Made by a program: the position numbers and the translations under genes | Source: Erysipelotrichaceae bacterium 7770_A6 | GTDB lineage: Bacteria; Bacillota_I; Bacilli_A; Erysipelotrichales; Erysipelotrichaceae | Assembly (NCBI GenBank): GCA_014610835.1 | Contig: QQXM01000022.1 | Coordinates: forward strand, 1 to 63,890 | Direction of reading: 5' to 3' | Length of the DNA stretch: 63,890 bases | The notes under the pieces: generated by a model | What the model was told of the DNA's origin: nothing | Databases searched by the model: none | Seen by the model: only the letters and a program-made list of their open reading frames with translations | Shown: piece after piece, positions 38,090 through 46,814 of the stretch | Layout of the letters: each line of letters begins with the position of its first letter | Numbering within the stretch: position 1 is the first letter of the stretch

Positions 38090-38971
38090 TTATTTCTCCT
38101 TTAACTTATTTTTATCTTTTGATACATCTTTTCCCATAAATTGATAATGGATTGCATTTTTCGGACACACTTTCATACATGCCCCACATCGAATACATTC
38201 CGGATGATTTGGTGTCTTCAATACATTCACATCCATTTTACAAGCTTTTGTACACTGCTGACATCCAACACACTTATCATGTTCTACCTGAATACTAAGC
38301 AATGACACTTTATTAAATAAAGAATAAATTGCCCCAAGTGGGCAGATCCACTTACAGAATGGACGATAGAATAGAATACTCAACACAATCACACTCACAA
38401 GAATCACACTCTTAAATGTAAATAATTTTCCAAGAGCAGAACGAATTGCCGCATTTCCAAGTGATAAAGGAATTGCCCCTTCCAATACACCTTGTGGACA
38501 GATATATTTACAGAAGAATGGATTTCCCATGCCAATAGAGTTTGTCATCAACACTGGAAGAAGAATCACGAACACTACAAGGATAACATATTTGAGATAT
38601 CGTAGTGTCTTAAGTTTTTCTGTAGAAAACTTCTTTGTTGGAATCTTATGCAGTAAATCCTGAAACCATCCAAACGGGCAAAGAAATCCACAGATAAATC
38701 TACCAAGCGTTACACCAAGAAGAATAAAGAATCCTGTGATGTAGTATGCAAATTTAAAATGTGATGATCCGACAACTGCCTGAAAAGATCCAATTGGACA
38801 GGCACCGCTTGCCGCAGGACAGGAGTAACAATTCAATCCTGGAACACATATCTTCTTTCCATTCCCTTGATATATTTTTCCTTTGAAAAAATTAGGAAGA
38901 TGAATATTTGTCAATAATGTTGCCAATCCCTGTATCCATCCACGGAATTGCGCTATTTTTTTTGATATCAT
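38090..38971 (-). CDS. Polyferredoxin-type membrane protein (4Fe-4S, NapH-like)
   Basis: A 293-residue membrane protein with about five helices, CxxxCP motifs in loops (CYSCPAASGACPIG, CGFLCPFGW, CKYICPQG, CKWICPLG) and two [4Fe-4S] ferredoxin motifs at the C-terminus (CVGCQQCTKAC, CIRCGACMKVCP). It should pass electrons across the membrane to the TlpA lipoprotein. The frame is open to a GTG at 38998; the ATG at 38971 is preferred from the family N-terminus, but the start is uncertain. Confidence 0.85.
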   Translation of the reverse strand: MISKKIAQFRGWIQGLATLLTNIHLPNFFKGKIYQGNGKKICVPGLNCYSCPAASGACPIGSFQAVVGSSHFKFAYYITGFFILLGVTLGRFICGFLCPFGWFQDLLHKIPTKKFSTEKLKTLRYLKYVILVVFVILLPVLMTNSIGMGNPFFCKYICPQGVLEGAIPLSLGNAAIRSALGKLFTFKSVILVSVIVLSILFYRPFCKWICPLGAIYSLFNKVSLLSIQVEHDKCVGCQQCTKACKMDVNVLKTPNHPECIRCGACMKVCPKNAIHYQFMGKDVSKDKNKLKEK

Positions 38972-38981
38972 TTTATTTTTC

Positions 38982-39131
38982 TTATCCAATTCCAACACAC
39001 TCCAGACATATTTTTACTGCTTTGTTCAGCACAACATCAACTTCACCTCTAAAAACCCCATATGTAATCATCATTACACCTGTAATCAATAATACAATTT
39101 GTATTGTTTTCTTATTTTTCAAGATATTCAT
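38982..39131 (-). CDS. CD1871A-family small CXXC membrane protein
   Basis: A 49-residue protein, MNILKNKKTI then a hydrophobic helix, YGVFRGEVDVVL and the C-terminal CLEC motif. It matches the CD1871A family, which co-occurs with polyferredoxin and TlpA genes. AAAGGAGC lies just before the ATG and the stop is 11 bases before the polyferredoxin ATG, so it opens this three-gene redox operon. It may relay thiols or assemble the system; function unproved. Confidence 0.85.
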   Translation of the reverse strand: MNILKNKKTIQIVLLITGVMMITYGVFRGEVDVVLNKAVKICLECVGIG

Positions 39132-39163
39132 GCTCCTTTCACTTTTCATCGACCTATTATGTT

Positions 39164-39181
39164 ATACACTATAGGGTGTAA
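39164..39181. promoter_or_regulatory. Palindrome between redox operon and two-component genes
   Basis: TACAC-TATAGG-GTGTA is a small palindrome in the 80-bp divergent gap. It is a good candidate for the binding site of the response regulator encoded next to it. Binding is inferred from position and symmetry. Confidence 0.4.
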
Positions 39182-39211
39182 AATCTGTGTTAAGCAAATG
39201 GAGAAAATATT

Positions 39212-39889
39212 TTGAGATTATTAATTGTTGAAGATGAAAAAAAATTATGCGATACAGTCGCAAAAAGCTTATATTCTGCTGGATATGAAGTGGATACATG
39301 TTATGACGGGAATGAAGCATCTGATTATATCATGGCAGAAAACTATGATCTGATTGTTTTAGATTTAAATCTACCTGGAAAAGATGGTATGGAGATTTTA
39401 AAAGAACTAAGAGAAACAAACGAAGAAACTAAAGTTTTGATTCTATCCGCAAGAAGTCAGATTGCTGATAAAGTAGAAGGATTAGATGCAGGTGCAAATG
39501 ACTATCTGGAAAAACCATTTCATTTACAAGAACTAGAAGCAAGAATCAGAAGCCTGACAAGACGAAAATTCGTACAAAAGGATGTATGCCTCCATTGTGG
39601 TGAAATCAAATTCAACACAAAAAAACGTGAAGCGTATGCAAAAGATGAATTTGTTTCATTAACAAGAAAAGAAAATGGAATCTTAGAATATCTGCTTCTG
39701 AATCAAGGTCGACCTGTTTCTCAAGAAGAACTCATTGAACATGTATGGGATGCATCCGTAGATAGCTTCAGTGGTTCTATTCGTGTACATATGTCATCCC
39801 TTAGAAAAAAACTAAAAGCAGTTCTTGGATATGATCCAATCATCAATAAGATTGGTGAAGGTTATACAATCGTGGAGAAAAAACAATGA
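39212..39889 (+). CDS. OmpR-family response regulator
   Basis: A 225-residue regulator: receiver domain with acidic pocket (VEDEKK), phospho-acceptor Asp in LIVLDLNLPGKDG near 50, Lys in LEKPFHLQELEAR near 102, and an OmpR/PhoB winged helix (LTRKENGILEYLLLNQGRPVS). It starts with TTG, set by GGAG 8 bases upstream. It overlaps the kinase gene and lies divergent from the redox operon, its likely target. Confidence 0.93.
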   Translation: MRLLIVEDEKKLCDTVAKSLYSAGYEVDTCYDGNEASDYIMAENYDLIVLDLNLPGKDGMEILKELRETNEETKVLILSARSQIADKVEGLDAGANDYLEKPFHLQELEARIRSLTRRKFVQKDVCLHCGEIKFNTKKREAYAKDEFVSLTRKENGILEYLLLNQGRPVSQEELIEHVWDASVDSFSGSIRVHMSSLRKKLKAVLGYDPIINKIGEGYTIVEKKQ

Positions 39890-41019
39890 AAAAACTATCC
39901 CTGCAATGGAGACTAACCATTATAACAACTTTATTTATTGCATTGATCTGTGGATGTCTGACAATGTTCATTTATCAGAATGGTATCTACTACATGGATG
40001 ATCTACAGAATACAGTAGAAGGCAGTACAGATAAAAATTCAAATAATCTTTACATCAGCATTCCAGATGATGTATGGGATGATTTCGCAGACAATTTTTC
40101 CATTCAGGTAAACAACAATAAGACTGACTACAGAAATAAAAGTTTACAGATCTCATCCATCCTGTCTCTTCTAGGTGGTGTCATTACATATTTCATCAGT
40201 GGACGTGCCCTCAAACCACTTTCTGATTTTTCCAATAAAATTGAAGAAGTACAGGCGCAGAATCTATCTGATTCAAGAATTGAAGAAAACAAAGTCAAAG
40301 AACTCAACCAACTCAGTGTTTCCTATAATAAAATGTTAGATCGATTATCTGCGGCATTTGAAGTTCAAAGACAATTCACAGCCAATGCCGCACATGAACT
40401 TCGCACACCGCTTGCTCTAATGCAAGTCCAACTTGATGCCTACAATTCAACAGAACATCCAAACAATGATGCCTCTGCAAATCAAACAATTCAAATGGTC
40501 ACAGAGCAAAATGAACGTCTAACTAAAATGGTAAAAACACTTCTAGATATGAGTGAGCTGCAAACTATTGCACGAGATGAAACCATTGATTTAGATGCTC
40601 TGATTGAAGAAGTACTTGTTGATCTAGAACCACTCGCACAAGAAAAAAACATTACACTCAACAATCAATGTAATGAAGTAAAACTCTTAGGCAGTGATAT
40701 TCTCATCTATCGACTAGTCTATAACTTAGTAGAAAATGGAATCAAATACAATCGAATCAATGGTTCTGTAACTGTTAAAGCATTTACAAAAGATCAACAC
40801 ATTTATTTAACTGTTACCGATACAGGTAATGGTATCCCAAAAGATCTAAGAGAAAGAGTATTTGAACCATTCTTCAGACTAGATAAATCAAGAAGCAGAG
40901 AACTTGGTGGTGTTGGACTTGGTCTAGCACTCGTACATGAAATCGTAAGAGTACATGATGGCACTATTCAAGTAAAAGATAACCCTGCTGGTGGTACAAT
41001 TTTTGAAGTTATTTTCTAG
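39886..41019 (+). CDS. Sensor histidine kinase
   Basis: A 377-residue membrane kinase with two transmembrane helices (about 8-28 and 88-108) around a short external loop, HAMP-like linker, H-box AAHELRTPLALMQ near 165, N-box NLVENGIKYN near 283, and G-boxes DTGNGIPKD and GGVGLGLAL. It overlaps the response regulator stop by 4 bp. A thiol or redox signal is plausible from the divergent TlpA operon. Confidence 0.93.
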   Translation: MKKLSLQWRLTIITTLFIALICGCLTMFIYQNGIYYMDDLQNTVEGSTDKNSNNLYISIPDDVWDDFADNFSIQVNNNKTDYRNKSLQISSILSLLGGVITYFISGRALKPLSDFSNKIEEVQAQNLSDSRIEENKVKELNQLSVSYNKMLDRLSAAFEVQRQFTANAAHELRTPLALMQVQLDAYNSTEHPNNDASANQTIQMVTEQNERLTKMVKTLLDMSELQTIARDETIDLDALIEEVLVDLEPLAQEKNITLNNQCNEVKLLGSDILIYRLVYNLVENGIKYNRINGSVTVKAFTKDQHIYLTVTDTGNGIPKDLRERVFEPFFRLDKSRSRELGGVGLGLALVHEIVRVHDGTIQVKDNPAGGTIFEVIF

Positions 41020-41020
41020 C

Positions 41021-41052
41021 AAAACCTGTTTTATATGACAGGTTTTCTTTTG
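41021..41052 (+). terminator. Terminator of the two-component operon
   Basis: AAAACCTGT and ACAGGTTTT pair around an 8-nt loop and lead to CTTTTG on the plus strand, two bases after the kinase stop. Confidence 0.8.
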
Positions 41053-41146
41053 ACAAAAACACAAACCTGTCTATGCACCACTGCCTTCTAAAAATATGCA
41101 TGGTAATATTTATATAGAAAATACATATTCATAAGAGATCATTCAT

Positions 41147-41815
41147 ATGACAAATATCAATGCAATTCCTGAAATTGGAGGATAATTACGTAAAAATATA
41201 TTACGACTGCCAACAGCAGTATCCCAGGCAAGCGGCATTATCATCAATGGCCGTAAAATTAGAAGTTTTGTTTTCACAACAGACTTGGCAATCATTCGCA
41301 ATTGTGATGCAGATGCAGTATTTGCGGTATATCCTTTTACACCACAACAATCAATTAGCGATGCCATAATTAAAGCATCCTATATTCCTGTATTCTGTAG
41401 TGTTGACGGAGAGACCACAAAAGGACTTCACACTGTTTCCTTAGCAAAAGATGTTGAGTGTCAAGGTGCAATGTGTGTTGTTTTAAATACACCTACTTCC
41501 GATTTGAATTTACTTGCCGTTTCGAAAGCTGTCGATATTCCAGTCATTATCACGATCACAAAAGAAGATACTGATGTTCGTGCACGCTTAGATGCTGGTG
41601 CGTCCATTTTAAACGTTTCCTGTGGAACAAAAACACCAGATGTTGTTAAGAAAATACGTACTTCTTATCCAAATGTACCAATCATTGCAACAGGTGGAAA
41701 AACAAACGAAACAGTCCAGACAGCGATTGAAGCTGGAGTAAATGCAATAACCTATACACCACCATCTACACAAGAACTATTCAAACATGTCATGATTGGA
41801 TATCGAGAGGAATGA
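41147..41815 (+). pseudogene. TIM-barrel-like gene with an in-frame stop near its 5-prime end
   Basis: From ATG 41147 the frame codes 12 residues ending IPEIGG, then TAA (41183-41185), then continues open to 41815 with conserved-looking protein (VFTTDLAIIRNCDADAVFAV, then IIATGGKTNETVQTAIEAG, a phosphate-binding-loop pattern). The in-frame continuity says it is one gene interrupted by a stop. A 176-residue part starting at TTG 41285 could still be made. The enzyme class is unknown to me. Confidence 0.55.
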
Positions 41816-41833
41816 TAAAAAAGATGAACAGGA

Positions 41834-41870
41834 AAAAGAGAAGAACGCTTGCAGACAGTTCTTCTCTTTT
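41834..41870 (+). terminator. Terminator after the TIM-barrel-like gene
   Basis: AAAAGAGAAGAAC and GTTCTTCTCTTTT form a perfect 13-bp stem with an 11-nt loop. It can act in both directions, but no minus-strand gene ends close by. Confidence 0.8.
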
Positions 41871-42007
41871 ATATAACTGTACTTCCTGTATTGCTTGCAT
41901 CAATACATTCAGCCAGTTCACTATATCCCTATACAACAGTTTTACGAAAGAAAGGGGATCTGAATTTGCAACAGGGATTGGGAAAGTTAAATTTATTTCT
42001 ACTATAA

Positions 42008-42883
42008 TTATTCAATTGGTTTTAAATAGAATCCACCGTAGAAGTTCTCAGTTTTCATAACATTCACAATTACATGTGGATCAACACTACGCATCAAAGC
42101 AACAATATCACTCACTTCATAGCTGCTGACAACTGTATGAAGCAAAGAAATCTTCTTACTAGAATAACCACCAATGCCATCTACACGGCTCAACCCATGA
42201 CGATAGTTTTTCACAAGAGCACTAATAACTTCATCTGGTTTTGCAGTAGTAATCTGCAGCGTAACACGCGCATAGCGATTATAGAAAGTATCAATTGTTT
42301 TTGTTGAGATGAACTGGAAGAGAATAGAATATCCAGCATCTTCCCAGCCAAACATCATTCCAAATATCATCAATAATATTGCATTGAATATAAATACATA
42401 GCTGAAGATTGATTTATTTTTTTTATTACTGATGTACAATGCAACAAAGTCAGTTCCACCTGTTGATGCATTTGCCTTTAATGCAATGACTGTCATCAAT
42501 CCATATAAAAGTCCACCAAAAATAATATTTAATAATCGATCATCAAATACTGCTCCAAAGTGTAATACTTTCAAGAAAAATGATGCTAAGGCAACTTGCA
42601 GCAATGAGAAAAAAGTAAATCTTTTACTAATGCTTTTACTGCAGAATAAAGCAACTGGAATATTCAAAGCCAACATACCTAATGATGTTGAAAATGTAAA
42701 TCCAAAGAAAGTACTAGTAATTTTCTCAATCAAGATTGCTACACCAGTAAAACCTGAACTCAGTAGATTTAAAGGTCTCATGAAAATCTGAATGATTGCA
42801 GCCTGCATAAATCCTGCCAATATCACCGCAAATAACGTCACCAGATTTCTAAATTCCTTATACTGATTCAGTTCTTTTAACAT
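42008..42883 (-). CDS. YitT-family membrane protein
   Basis: A 291-residue protein with five to six membrane helices (DUF161) and a C-terminal soluble DUF2179 domain (from about 215, DEVISALVKNYRHGLSRVDGIGGYS). Family function is unknown; PII-like folding of the C-terminal domain suggests ligand sensing. It is the last gene of the long cluster and overlaps cutC by 7 bp. Confidence 0.85.
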   Translation of the reverse strand: MLKELNQYKEFRNLVTLFAVILAGFMQAAIIQIFMRPLNLLSSGFTGVAILIEKITSTFFGFTFSTSLGMLALNIPVALFCSKSISKRFTFFSLLQVALASFFLKVLHFGAVFDDRLLNIIFGGLLYGLMTVIALKANASTGGTDFVALYISNKKNKSIFSYVFIFNAILLMIFGMMFGWEDAGYSILFQFISTKTIDTFYNRYARVTLQITTAKPDEVISALVKNYRHGLSRVDGIGGYSSKKISLLHTVVSSYEVSDIVALMRSVDPHVIVNVMKTENFYGGFYLKPIE

Positions 42884-43620
42884 ACGCTATTCACAATCTT
42901 TCTAACAAGTTCTTCACTAACAACATCATAGTCATTTTCATGTGGTGCAGCAGCATAACAATAATTCACATCCTCACCACTCGTTGTTGGATCATTTCTC
43001 CAGCTCTTGCATGAACTATGTACTTGAGAAATGTCTGTTTTTTCCATCATTTCAAGTGCATTGGAAGCATTCATACCACTACCCGCAAGAATCTGGATCT
43101 TGTCACCATACTTTTTTTGCAAATGTGCAATCATGTCAATACCATCCATTGCTTTTGCTTTTAAACCACTTGTCAATACACGATCTACGTGTAAGGAAAT
43201 CAATGTTTCCATTGCTTCATCTGCATTCTTTACACAGTCAAATGCACGATGGAATACAACTTCACCATTGTATTCTTGAATAATGTCGATGATCTGCTTT
43301 GTCTGTTCGACATCAATTTCACCATCTTTTGTTAAACATCCAAAAGCAATACCATCTGCGCCATTTTCCATCATCAAACGAGTATCACATAACATTGTTT
43401 CAAACTCTTCATCTGTATAGCAGAAGCCAGCACCACGTGGTCGAACCATTGTAATGACTTTTAAATTTGTATTCTTCTTTGTCAAAATCAAAGAAGCAAG
43501 AGATGGTGTTAAACCACCCAGATATAAAGCACTGTTTAATTCGATTCTAGATGCACCGCCTCTTTCACTTGCCAAAGCGTCATCATAAGAACCGCAACAA
43601 ACTTCAATCATTCTTTCCAT
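42877..43620 (-). CDS. cutC: CutC-family protein
   Basis: A 247-residue TIM-barrel protein of the CutC family: EVCCGSYDDALASERGGASR at the N-terminus, MVRPRGAGFCYTD near 58, FHRAFDC near 123 and ILAGSGMNA near 175. The name comes from copper homeostasis in E. coli but the link is weak, and the biochemical role is unknown. It belongs to the long PTS/peptidase cluster, 38 bp after the dipeptidase gene. Confidence 0.88.
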   Translation of the reverse strand: MERMIEVCCGSYDDALASERGGASRIELNSALYLGGLTPSLASLILTKKNTNLKVITMVRPRGAGFCYTDEEFETMLCDTRLMMENGADGIAFGCLTKDGEIDVEQTKQIIDIIQEYNGEVVFHRAFDCVKNADEAMETLISLHVDRVLTSGLKAKAMDGIDMIAHLQKKYGDKIQILAGSGMNASNALEMMEKTDISQVHSSCKSWRNDPTTSGEDVNYCYAAAPHENDYDVVSEELVRKIVNSVC

Positions 43621-43658
43621 ACTACCTCTTTTATCAAAACTTCATTCCATGCAGGGGA

Positions 43659-44774
43659 TTATAATCCCTGCATCAATTCATATAATGCATACGCATAAAT
43701 CTGTGTATTCTTTTCAATATCACAAATACGCATCCATTCATTTGGAAGATGTCCAATGCCCTTCTGTCCCTTAAAGCTAGGACCAAATGGAACGATATTC
43801 TTTACAACCTTGGCATATGTACCGCCAGTTGTCGTTACAGCACTTCCATCTTCATCCATAATCGTTTCATATGCTTTTTCTAATGATTTCACTAAATATG
43901 TATCTTTAGGGAAATATACTGGATCAATATTGTTAAGAAGCTTCACCTTTAAATGTTCGCTCTCTAATTTTTTCAAAGCAGTTTCCATTTCTTCTAAGCT
44001 ATATCCAGCAGGATAACTAGAAACCAGGCTTACACCAACTTGATCCTCATCATGCATCAATTCCACCTTACGAACCTGATTCTTGCCAAATTCTTCATTG
44101 CTGTAATCAACACCAAGACTGATTGATAAATCACTCTGATTTAAAATAAACTGATTCATGAATGTAAATAATTCATCGATATGTTCTTTTTCTGTTGTAT
44201 AAGCAAATTCAGCTCTGCCACGTTCTGCATACACAACAGGATACTTACAGTCAGGTGTCCATCCCATCAAAGGATATTTATGGTCTTTGAAATACCATTT
44301 CATATCTTCCATACCAGTTTCTTCATTTGTACCGAAGATAATCTTTACTTTGATTGGGAATTCATAATTTAGATCTTTTAAAGTCTTCAAAGCATACAGG
44401 CAGCTGAAGATTGGCCCTTTATTATCAAGAACACCTCTTGCATAAAGATAACCATCAATTTCCGTTGTATGGAATGGATCTGTTTTCCATGTTCCATTAA
44501 TATCAACAACATCTAAATGCCCAACACACGCAATATAGTCTTCTGTATCAGGTCCATAAGAAACAATACCAACCTGATTCTCAACATTTTCAACTTCAAA
44601 TCCAAGAGCAGAAGCAAGCTCTAAAGCTTTATTCAAACAATCAACAACTCTTGTACCAAATGGACAGTCTTCTGTTGCGGTGTCTCTTCTAGAATCATAA
44701 TTACATATTGTTTTAATATCTGTAATCAATGATGGAAGATTCTCAGCAACCTTCGCAATAATCTTATCTTTCAT
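43659..44774 (-). CDS. Sapep-type Mn-dependent dipeptidase (M20)
   Basis: A 371-residue M20 peptidase close to Sapep/PepV. Metal motifs are complete: CVGHLDVV, GVLDNKGP, FGTNEETGMED, TPDCKYPVVYAERG and a late His in GIGHLPNEW. The usual Sapep length is about 450, so the lid domain is compact. It cleaves dipeptides in the cytoplasm. Its ATG overlaps the stop of the glycosylasparaginase gene (TAATG), so the two are translationally linked. Confidence 0.85.
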   Translation of the reverse strand: MKDKIIAKVAENLPSLITDIKTICNYDSRRDTATEDCPFGTRVVDCLNKALELASALGFEVENVENQVGIVSYGPDTEDYIACVGHLDVVDINGTWKTDPFHTTEIDGYLYARGVLDNKGPIFSCLYALKTLKDLNYEFPIKVKIIFGTNEETGMEDMKWYFKDHKYPLMGWTPDCKYPVVYAERGRAEFAYTTEKEHIDELFTFMNQFILNQSDLSISLGVDYSNEEFGKNQVRKVELMHDEDQVGVSLVSSYPAGYSLEEMETALKKLESEHLKVKLLNNIDPVYFPKDTYLVKSLEKAYETIMDEDGSAVTTTGGTYAKVVKNIVPFGPSFKGQKGIGHLPNEWMRICDIEKNTQIYAYALYELMQGL

Positions 44775-45736
44775 TATTCTTCAACTGGTGCCATTCTTAC
44801 ACGCATATATTCATCAAGCCATTCTTTGCTTGCTACTTCAAATGTGCAATGTCCATCTCCTTGACGTGTAACAAGATAAACTGTAGGTTCTACATCACTT
44901 GTCGCAACGGAGAAAGAGAATCCATCGATATTTGTAGCACATCCAAATTCCCCCTTGTTGTTCATCGCAACAACAGATAAATCACCCGCAACTGTTCTTC
45001 TCTTCTTCAGACTTGCATCTAAGTCATTCACTGCCTTTTCACAAGCTTCTTGTGGAGTTAAACCTTCCTTCATTAAACGAACGATTTCATAAGAAATGCA
45101 TCCCTTCATCAAGTCTTCACCTAAACCAGTAGCAGTTGCACCACCAACTTCACTATCTGCATAGAAACCAGAACCAACAAATGGAGAGTCACCAACACGG
45201 CCTGGCTTCTTCATAAACAAGCCACTTGTAGAAGTACCCGCAACAACTGTACCATTCTCATCAAGACAAACCATACCTACAGTATCATGTCCATCATATG
45301 GCTTTAATTCCTGTGCCTGCTGTTCCAATTCCTTCTTCTTTTTACGATAGAAAGCTTTTGCACGATCTGTTAACATTTCTTTTTCTTCAAAGTGATGTTC
45401 ACGTGCATACTTCTCAGCACCATAGCTGACAAGAATATTATTTACTTTTTCTTCACTTAATTTTTTAGCGATACTGATTGGATTTGCAAAATCTTTGATT
45501 GCACAGATAGCACCTACATCAAATGTATCACCATCCATATATCCAGCATCCAATTCAACAACCTGATCTTCATTTGGAAGACCACCATATCCTACAGATT
45601 TATAGTACGGGAAATCTTCAACAGCTTTAATTGCTGTTTCGATTGCATCAGATGCTTTTCCATTCTGATTTAACTGTTCAAATCCTTGTTCAATACCTTC
45701 CTTAGCCATACGCCAAGTCGCAATAATTCCATGCAT
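44774..45736 (-). CDS. N4-(beta-N-acetylglucosaminyl)-L-asparaginase (glycosylasparaginase)
   Basis: An N-terminal-nucleophile hydrolase of 320 residues. It self-cleaves before Thr in the motif HDTVGMV (near 157), and GRVGDSPFVGSGFYAD plus GGATATGLGED follow as in known glycosylasparaginases. The enzyme splits GlcNAc-Asn, the stub of N-glycans, into aspartate and an amino-sugar. Plain asparaginase or isoaspartyl peptidase activity is the alternative. It lies in a PTS operon near nagA, which supports the glycan role. Confidence 0.85.
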   Translation of the reverse strand: MHGIIATWRMAKEGIEQGFEQLNQNGKASDAIETAIKAVEDFPYYKSVGYGGLPNEDQVVELDAGYMDGDTFDVGAICAIKDFANPISIAKKLSEEKVNNILVSYGAEKYAREHHFEEKEMLTDRAKAFYRKKKKELEQQAQELKPYDGHDTVGMVCLDENGTVVAGTSTSGLFMKKPGRVGDSPFVGSGFYADSEVGGATATGLGEDLMKGCISYEIVRLMKEGLTPQEACEKAVNDLDASLKKRRTVAGDLSVVAMNNKGEFGCATNIDGFSFSVATSDVEPTVYLVTRQGDGHCTFEVASKEWLDEYMRVRMAPVEE

Positions 45737-45749
45737 AATTTATATCTCC

Positions 45750-46814
45750 TTATTTCATCGATACTTGATCGAATATTTCACTGTTGATTTCTTCAACCAG
45801 CTTCGTTAATAATATAATACAATTCTCAACATCTTTCATGCTGATCATGCTTGAATTTGTATGCATATAACGAATTGGAATCGATAATGTCATGTTAATA
45901 ACACCTGCATTTGTTTTATGAATATTTCCAGAATCTGTACCACCCTTATTAAATACAGCGTACTGATGCTGAATGTCATATTTCTTACAGATATCTTCTA
46001 CATACGCAACAAGTTTTCTAGGTGCAATCGAGTTAGAATCAATCATACTCAATACCACTCCATCCCCTAAACGACAGATATTTGAATCCAGTGGTGTATC
46101 TCCCGCAAGTGTTGTATCAATCGCAAAACAGATATCTGGTCTAACACAATCCGTTGCTGTACGTGCACCCCTCAATCCTGGTTCTTCCTGTACTGTATTG
46201 GCAAGATACAAAGGTGTATGTTTTTTATTTTCTAATGCCTTTGCAACTTCAATCATGATATATGTACCAACTCTATCATCAAATGCTTTATTGACGACAC
46301 GATCTGTATGATTCATGATCTGGAAGTGAGGCATTGGAACAACCATATTTCCTTCTTCAATCCCTAAATCAACAAGCTGCTGTTTATTTTCTACGCCCAT
46401 ATCTAGATACAACTCAGAAATATCCATTGTCTTGCTTCTAAGATCTTGTGGTAAGCCATGTGTAGCTCTACTGCCCATCAATCCATAGAACTGTTCTCCA
46501 TTGCGATTAACAACTTTAAACCATTGTCCAGGAAGCATATGGCTCCACCATGATCCAATCGGCTGAAGTCTGATAAATCCTTGATCATCAATGGATTTGA
46601 TCATAAATCCAACTTCATCCATATGTGCCGCAATCATCACTTTAGGACCATTTTCATCTGCACACTTTTCACCAACAACACTGCCAATTCCATCTTGATA
46701 ATATTTAAGATTTAATTTCTGATACTCAGATTTCACAATGTTACTGACTTCATCTTCATATCCACTGATACCAGCCACACTGCTGATTTTATCTAATAAT
46801 TCTAGATTAGACAT
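45750..46814 (-). CDS. M42-family aminopeptidase (catalytically complete)
   Basis: A 354-residue M42 peptidase (glutamyl aminopeptidase/TET type). All expected ligands are visible: His and Asp in AAHMDEVGFM, Asp in AFDDRVGTY, Glu pair in VQEEPGLRGA, Asp in IDTTLAGD and His in IRYMHT. M42 enzymes assemble as dodecamers and trim short peptides. ATG 46814 has GGAG 6 bases upstream; it overlaps the end of the preceding, inactive-looking paralogue. Confidence 0.9.
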   Translation of the reverse strand: MSNLELLDKISSVAGISGYEDEVSNIVKSEYQKLNLKYYQDGIGSVVGEKCADENGPKVMIAAHMDEVGFMIKSIDDQGFIRLQPIGSWWSHMLPGQWFKVVNRNGEQFYGLMGSRATHGLPQDLRSKTMDISELYLDMGVENKQQLVDLGIEEGNMVVPMPHFQIMNHTDRVVNKAFDDRVGTYIMIEVAKALENKKHTPLYLANTVQEEPGLRGARTATDCVRPDICFAIDTTLAGDTPLDSNICRLGDGVVLSMIDSNSIAPRKLVAYVEDICKKYDIQHQYAVFNKGGTDSGNIHKTNAGVINMTLSIPIRYMHTNSSMISMKDVENCIILLTKLVEEINSEIFDQVSMK

